Assembly: GCA_022559845.1 (NCBI GenBank)
Contig: CM040118.1
Location: 233,911,224-233,975,223, forward strand
Reading direction: 5' to 3'
DNA length: 64,000 bases
Source: Amorphophallus konjac
Taxonomy: Eukaryota; Streptophyta; Magnoliopsida; Alismatales; Araceae
Positions 58,282-64,000 of this stretch are shown one piece after another. Positions within the stretch are counted from its first letter, which is position 1, and each line of letters opens with the position of its first letter. Below the pieces are notes generated by a model. It did no database searches. It had not been told where the DNA came from and saw only the letters and a program-made list of their open reading frames with translations. Made by a program: the position numbers and the translations under genes.

Positions 58282-60436
58282 ATGTGGTCTAACGACCTTG
58301 AGAGAAATGGTGGAATGGCGGCTAAGGGTCACATGCCCGAAGGGCATTCTATTAATAGACCACCATTCTTTACTGGGTCTAATTACCCTTACTGGAAAAA
58401 TCACATACAGGTGTTCATCCGGGCCCAGGATGATGAAATATGGCATGTGGTAACCAAGGGTCCTTATGAGTTGCCCGAAAATGAGGAAATGTGGACCAAT
58501 GAGAAAATTAGAAGATCTATATTGAACTGGGGTGCCAAGCATAAAATGCAGTGTGCCCTCCATCCTGTGGAATTTTCAAGAGTATCAACATGTGCCACGG
58601 CCAAGGAGATGTGTGACCGTTTTGTGGTAATTTATGAAGGAACATCCCAGGTACGTGAAACTAAGGCAAATATGTTGATTCCAGAATATGAGAATCTTAG
58701 AATGAAGCTAGATGAATCAATATCAGACATGTATGCTCGGTTGACTATGCTGACTAACAGCTTGACTGAATTAGGAAAGAGTTACTCCGAGTAGGATATA
58801 ATCAGGAAGATTCTTAGATCATTGACCCCTGCATGGCATACCAAGGCTACAGTGGTTGAAGAGTCCAAGGATTTGGCAACCACTAAGGTGGAAGAACTCA
58901 AAGGGTCTTTAATGACCTATGAGATGAACCTGAAAAGCAAGGAAGCAGAGGTAAGTAAGAAAAAGCCTCTGGCTCTAACAGCTGGACCAAGCAGCCAAAA
59001 CACCACCGATGAAGGTGAGCCATCAAGTAGCAACCAGGAGGAAGATGAAGTGGCTATGCTGACTCGGAAGTTTAGAAGATTCCTAAGAAAGGAAAGTAAA
59101 GGCTTCAGGAATAGGAAGCCATACCTAAAGAAAGGTTTCAGGATAAAACTTGAAAATTTGAAGAAAACTGATAGACTTGTTTGTTATTCATGCAGGAAGC
59201 CAGGGCACATCAAATCAGAGTGCCCTGAAGGAGTGAAGAAGGCTCCCACCAAATGGAAAGGAAAGAAAAATAAGGCAATGGTGTCTACGTGGAGCGATGA
59301 GGAAGAAGAAGAGAAAGAAACCTGCTCCACAGAGGATGAAAAAGAAGATTTGTGTCTCATGGCCAAAGGAGATGAAGAAAGTAAGGTAAATTCTGCTTTT
59401 GAAAATTTCTCAACTAGTGATTGGGAAGAGGCTTACTTTGAGCACTTGGACAAATATGAAATATACAAGAAAGAAAATAAGGCCCTAAAAAGGAAAATTA
59501 ACACTTCTGTGCATGATCATAGCTTGAATGAAAAAAATGCTTCCCTAGAATCTTAGATTCAAGATCTAAGGAAAGTGATTGAAGATTTAGAAGATGGAAG
59601 GAATGAAATGAAAGATTTAGAAATTGAGAATGAGAGTTTAAGGGATGAAGTTGATGAACTAAAATCAAAAATGCAAAGCAATGTTAATGACAGTAAGCTG
59701 TGTAATGAAAAATACGATGCTGTCACACAAGTGAACACTCAACTCCATGAGAATGTTGAAAAACTCCAAAAAGATTTGGAAGATAAAAAAAATCTCTAGA
59801 AAAATTTATGGATGGAAGTGAAAATCTTAATGCATTGCTGGGAACCAAAATGAACTTCAATAAGGAAGGGCTAGGTTACAACCCCATGAAAAAGAAAGAG
59901 ATTGGTCTAAAAACCATCACATTTATTTCATCTTCGGATGCATCAACTTCAAAAACAAAACGCAGCCAAACCCAATAAAAAGTAAACAACAAAGGGAAAG
60001 AAAAAATGGAAGAGCTCCCAAAGAAAAACCTTGAAATCCATAAGAAAACAACTCAAAAATTCCAGTCTAGTCCATCAAATTCTCAGCCCAGGTCTGCACA
60101 AACTCAGGGAAGAAATGGTCCAAAGAACAGCATAGCTCGACACAACCCTCAGCAAAGGTCGACACCTTCTTGGTCATCTCCCCATCAGGCGGCTAGAAAT
60201 ACCCCACAAGGTCGACATTTAGGTCACAGGAGGTCAACACTTCCACCAAACAGAGACTGTCATGAATGGGTAGAACAGGGGAGAGGTCAACACGCCGGTT
60301 ACAGGAGGTCGACACTTCCATCAAACAGAACCTGTTATGAATGGGTAGAACATGGGAGAGGTCGACACTCATACCCTAATAGGTCGACACCATCCTACTC
60401 TTGGGGCAGTTATGAGTCATACTTACACTCAGACCT
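58282..60436 (+). pseudogene. Copia-3 gag, plus-strand copy (3' truncated)
   Basis: Start at 58282 (MWSNDLERNGG), close to the copia-2 gag start. N-terminal region YPYWKNHIQVFIRAQDDEIW, then TPAWHTKATVVEES; an intact knuckle CYSCRKPGHIKSEC (about 59180-59222); an acidic tract WSDEEEEEKETCSTEDEKED; a coiled coil 59450-59800. A linker follows with 25-residue tandem repeats and recurring GGTCGAC sites. Breaks: TAG 58792-58794 at a Gln position, TAG 59554-59556 at a Glu position, a frame change near 59790 and a TAA near 59976. Gag homology stops at about 60436, where the sequence joins the RT-proximal end of the minus-strand copy, so the gag end and all pol are missing. Confidence 0.85.
60210..60391 (+). 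repeat. 75-bp coding tandem repeat in copia-3 gag linker
   Basis: Units at 60210-60284 and 60285-60359 and a partial one to 60391, each opening with GGTCGAC or GGTCAAC and encoding G-x-H-x-G-x-R-R-S-T-L-P-x-N-R-x-C-x-E-W-V-E. The minus copy has the matching repeats at about 62455-62625. Confidence 0.82.
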
Positions 60437-60443
60437 TCAAATT

Positions 60444-62117
60444 CTACACTTTATTTCTCTCAAACTGGTTTAGTTCATCATGCATGGAGTTTATCCAGTT
60501 TTTATCTTTCAACGCATCTTCAATATTTTTCGGTTCAGTTTGGGAGACAAGAGCAAGTTGTTCTAGTTCATCCAAAATTCTGAAATGTGACCTAGTTCTA
60601 GGTGGATCATGTAGGCTACCAATGATGTTTTCTAATGGATATTCTTTAAGCACTCTAATATCAATAACATTGTTACCTCCATCAGCAGCCGTGACCCTTG
60701 CATTGCTTGACTCTCCTTGGTCACCATTTCCTTCTGTCTCCTCTTGTGGAAGATCATCTTTTTCCTTATTGTTGAGGAATTCCTCATCATCATTCTTCCC
60801 ACAAGGTTTATCATCATCAATTTCATCAAATGTGATATGGGATGACTCTTCCACACATAGAGTCTTGAGATTAAAGACTCTATAAGCCATAGATCTATCA
60901 GAATATCCAAGAAAAATTCCTTCATCACTCTTCGGCTCAAATTTATCTAACTCTCTTTTATCATTATTGGGAATGAAACATTTAGATCTATAAACTTTCA
61001 GGTGAGCGAGGGATGGCTTTTTACCTTTTAGCAACTCATAAGGGGTTTTGTTAGTAAATGGCCTTACCATTGAGTGGTTGATGATATAGCAAGCTGTGTT
61101 TACCGCTTCTGCCCAATACCACCTTGGGAGTTGTCTTTCAGCAAGCATTATCTGAGCCATCTCTATGAGAGTTATGTTTCTCCTCTCAACCACCCCATTT
61201 TGTTCAGGGGTTCTTGGTGATGAAAACTTGTGATTTATACCTTCAGCCCTGCATAAATTATCAAAATCAGCACTGTCAAATTCACCACCATGATTTGAAA
61301 GTATGTTAGAAATTCTAAACTCACCATCTTGCTTCACCTTCATGTAGAGTGCTTGAAACTCATCAAAAGCATCATTTTTATGTGCAAGAAAGAACACCCA
61401 TGTGAACCTAGAGAAGTCATCTATTAAGACATAGCCATATCTTTTACCACTTAAGCTAGTTGTTCTGGTTGGACCAAATAAGTCCATATAGATTAGTTCA
61501 AGTGGTTTAGATGCTAAGCTTTCAATTCTACTCTTAAATGATTTCCTAGTTTGTTTACCTTGGGTGCATACATCATAAATTTTATTGTTTTGTTTGAATT
61601 TATGTTCAGGCAATTCTTTCACCATTGAATGCTTCAAAAGTTTATGAAGGACACTGTAGCTAGCATGACCTAGTCTACGATGCCATAAGCATGCAAGATG
61701 TAATTTAGGTGCAGCAAGATAAAGATTTAAGTGAGCTAGATCATTTAAGTCGATCATATACACATTGTTGACTCTTTTACCGAAAAATTTTGTTTCTTTT
61801 GAATTTTGTTCCAAGATTCTACATTGATTAGAGTCAAACACAATACTATGACCTCTATCACATAATTGACTTATGCTCAACAAGTTGTATTCTAGACCTT
61901 CAACAAGCAAAACATTCTCAATAGAATTGGAGGGGTTCTTATCAACTTTACCTGAACCAATGATTTTACCTTTATTGTTCCCTCCAAAGGTGACATGACT
62001 TGCTTCCTTCTCCACCAAGAGACAGAATTTGGTTCTGTCCCCAGTCATGTGTCTTGAACAGCCACTATCAAGATACCATCGATTATGCACGGCCGTAAGA
62101 CACTCCTGCACGAAGAA
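60444..62117 (-). pseudogene. Copia-3 pol fragment: PR-IN, RT lost
   Basis: Protease WYLDSGCSRHMTGD near 62075. Integrase zinc region H-x4-H present but the first Cys of C-x2-C is Tyr (IYDVC). Core MDLFGP is intact; the second catalytic Asp is Asn (LSNHGGEF); the Glu in NGVVERRN is kept. A linker (EEFLNNKEKDDLPQEE) precedes the first RT residues, where the ORF ends by rearrangement. No stop from 62117 to 60444. The frame is preceded by TAA 62118-62120, which closes gag. With Asp lost and RT missing the copy is dead despite the open frame. Confidence 0.9.
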
Positions 62118-64000
62118 TTAAGTAACAATGTTTGGAACCCAAGGACAATTCGGTCCCCATAAACCTTTCATTTCAGCAAAGCAAGATAGCATCGATTTGG
62201 GAATCCATATTTTCATTACATTCTTGATTTCCTTGCTTGGTGGAGAGTTTTAATTCATATTCACTTCCTTCACATTCCCCTTCTGTTTAGAGAACTTTTG
62301 AGCCTTGGAAGTTTGGTGTAAGTTAAAAAAGGATTGTTTCCTGGTCCATTGAGTCCAATGATTAGGTTTAGATTGGTAGTGGTTGTTATAGCTCTTAGGG
62401 TATTGAGGTTGCCTTGGTCTGTGGAAGTATGACTCATAACTGCCCCAAGAGTAGGATGGCGTCGACCTATTAAGGTATGAGTGTCGACCTCTCTCCTATT
62501 CTACCCATTCATAACGGGTTCTGTTTGATGGAAGTGTCGACCTCCTGTAACATGCGTGTCGACCTCTCCCCTATTCTACCCATTTATAACGGTCTCTGTT
62601 TGGTGGAAGTGTCGACCTTGTGGGGTATTTCTAGCCGCCTGATGGGGAGATGACCAGGAAGGTGTCGACATTTGCTGAGGGTAGTGTCGACCTGTGCTGT
62701 TCTTTGGACCACTTCTTCCCTGAGTTTGTACAGACCTGGGCTAAGAATTGGATGGACCAGACTGGAATTTCTGAGTTGTTTTCTTATGGATTTCATGGTT
62801 TTTTTTCGGGAGCTCTTTCATTTTTTCTTTCCCTTTATTGTTTACTTTTTCTTGGGTTTGGCTGGGTTTTGTTTTTGAAGTTGATGCATCTGAAGATGAA
62901 ACAAATGTGATGGTTTTTAGACCAATCTCATTCTTTTTCATGGGGTTGTAACCTAGCCCTTCCTTATTGAAGTTCATTTTGGTTCCCTGCAATGCATTAA
63001 GATTTTCACTTCTATCCACAAATTTTTCTAGAGATTTTTGTTTATCTTTCAAATCTTTTTGGAGTTTTTCAATATTCTTAAGGAGTTGAGTGTTCCCTTG
63101 TTTGACAGCATCGTATTTTTCATTACACAGCTTACTGTCATTAACATAGTTTTGCATTTTTTATTTTAGTTCATCAACTTAATCCCTTAAACTCTCATTT
63201 TCAGTTTCCAAATCTTTCATTTCATTCCTTCCATCTTCTAAATTTTCAATCACTTTCCTTAGATCTTGAATCTCGGATTCTAGGGAAGCATTTTTTTCAT
63301 TGAAGCTATGATCATGCACAAAAGTGTTAATTTTCCTTTTTAGGGCCTTATTTTCTTTCTTGTATATTTCATATTTGTCCATGAGGCCTCTTCCCAATCA
63401 CTAGTTGAGAAATTTTCAAAAGGAGAATTTACCTCACTTTCTTCATCTCCTTTGAACATGAGATACAAATCTTCTTTTTCATCCTCTATGGAGCAGGTTT
63501 CTTCCTCTTCTTCTTCCTCATCGCTCCACGTAGACACCATTGCCTTGTTTTTCTTTCCTTTCCATTTGGTGGGAGCCTTCTTCACTCTTTCAGGGGACTC
63601 TGATTTGATGTGCCCTGGCTTCCTGCATGAATAACAAACAAGTCTATTAGTTTTATTCAAATTTTTAGGTTTTGTCCTGAAACCTTCCTTTACCTGTGGC
63701 TTCCTATTCCTGAAGCCTTTACCTTCCTTTCTTAGGAATCTTCTAAACTTCCAACTCAGCATAGCCACTTCATCCTCCTCCTGCTTGCTACTTGATGACT
63801 CACCTTCATCGGAGGTGTTTTGGCTGCTTGGTCCAACTTTTAGAGCAAGAGACTTTTTCTTACTTACCTCTGCTTCCTTGTTCTTTAGGTTCATCTCATA
63901 GGTCATTAAAGACCCTATGAGTTCTTCCACCTTAGTGGTTGCCAAATCCTTGGACTCTTCAACCACTGTTGCCTTGGTATACCATGCAGGGGTCAATGAT
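62118..64000 (-). pseudogene. Copia-3 gag, minus-strand copy (5' end outside window)
   Basis: From the window edge: TPAWYTKATVVEES, a knuckle whose last Cys is Ser (CYSCRKPGHIKSES), the acidic WSDEEEEEEETCSIEDEKED tract, coiled coil, the GLGYNPMKK segment and a linker with several GTCGACC sites, then TAA 62118-62120 four codons after Trp-Val-Pro. Breaks: a frame change near 63375, a TAA near 63180, stops near 62740, 62510 and 62250. The linker repeats show tandem duplication as in the plus copy. Confidence 0.85.

Larger units (their letters stand above)
58818..64000. repeat. Large inverted repeat of copia-3 gag
   Basis: The left arm 58818-60436 and right arm 62416-64000 (continuing outside the window) are inverted copies of the same gag region, separated by a 2-kb spacer (60437-62415) with the pol fragment. 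The arms differ at scattered sites (for example CYSC...SEC versus ...SES). Confidence 0.85.
60444..64000 (-). mobile_element. Copia-3, minus-strand copy (partial)
   Basis: Gag and the protease-integrase half of pol on the minus strand, running off the right edge. Pol stops near 60452 at the first RT residues (QFERNK), where it abuts the plus-strand copy. RT and RNase H are absent. Gag shares most of its length with the plus copy, so the two form a large inverted repeat. Confidence 0.85.

Overview
The window is a stretch of seed-plant nuclear DNA made almost entirely of retrotransposons. I see no convincing host protein gene. The evidence is Ty1/copia elements primed by initiator-Met tRNA (PBS TGGTATCAGAGC), a Tat-lineage Ty3/gypsy element with two RNase H domains and an antisense ORF, chromovirus-derived non-autonomous elements, a plant L1 LINE with a C-terminal RNase H, and a Cassandra-type LTR carrying 5S rRNA sequence. 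The species cannot be named from the sequence. Almost every ORF is broken by stops or frameshifts.

Layout. 1-5407: gag-only copia element, minus strand (copia-1); its 3' LTR lies left of the window and its 5' LTR is 3152-5407. 5408-7240: remains of a minus-strand, intron-containing plant-mobile-domain-like gene that copia-1 has cut. About 7150-20482: Tat gypsy element, plus strand (gag, PR-RT-RH-aRH-IN, antisense PF04195-like gene, start of the 3' LTR). It is interrupted by a LINE (12038-14759) and a Cassandra-like solo LTR (15336-15752, TSD GTACA). 20483-53004: one insertion flanked by TTACC, built as LTR-internal-LTR-internal-LTR from a non-autonomous chromovirus derivative (family A). Nested in it are a solo copia LTR (22542-24056, TSD CAGCC), a related element in reverse orientation (family B, 30577-37953, TSD CCTTG/CCTTA) and a full-length copia element (copia-2, 41484-52462, TSD TGGAG). 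53005-53140: probable rest of the Tat LTR. 53146-53990: short inverted-repeat/MITE-like units. 54000-55380: nothing recognised. 55694-57860: gag-only copia-4, minus strand. 57860-58260: short repeats and a tRNA-like stretch. 58282-64000: two copies of copia-3 facing each other as a large inverted repeat.

Relationships and main leads. Insertion order can be read from nesting: Tat first, then family A into its 3' LTR, then the solo copia LTR, family B and copia-2 into family A. Families A and B keep a gag-like N-terminus, a proline-rich middle, four GCxGPP repeats, an integrase-C-terminal GPF-type motif and a chromodomain-like tail, but no protease, RT, RNase H or integrase core. In four copia families gag ends at a stop exactly four codons after Trp-Val-Pro. 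Copia LTRs carry arrays of GGTCGA-type motifs upstream of the TATA box. The facing copia-3 copies could make hairpin RNA.
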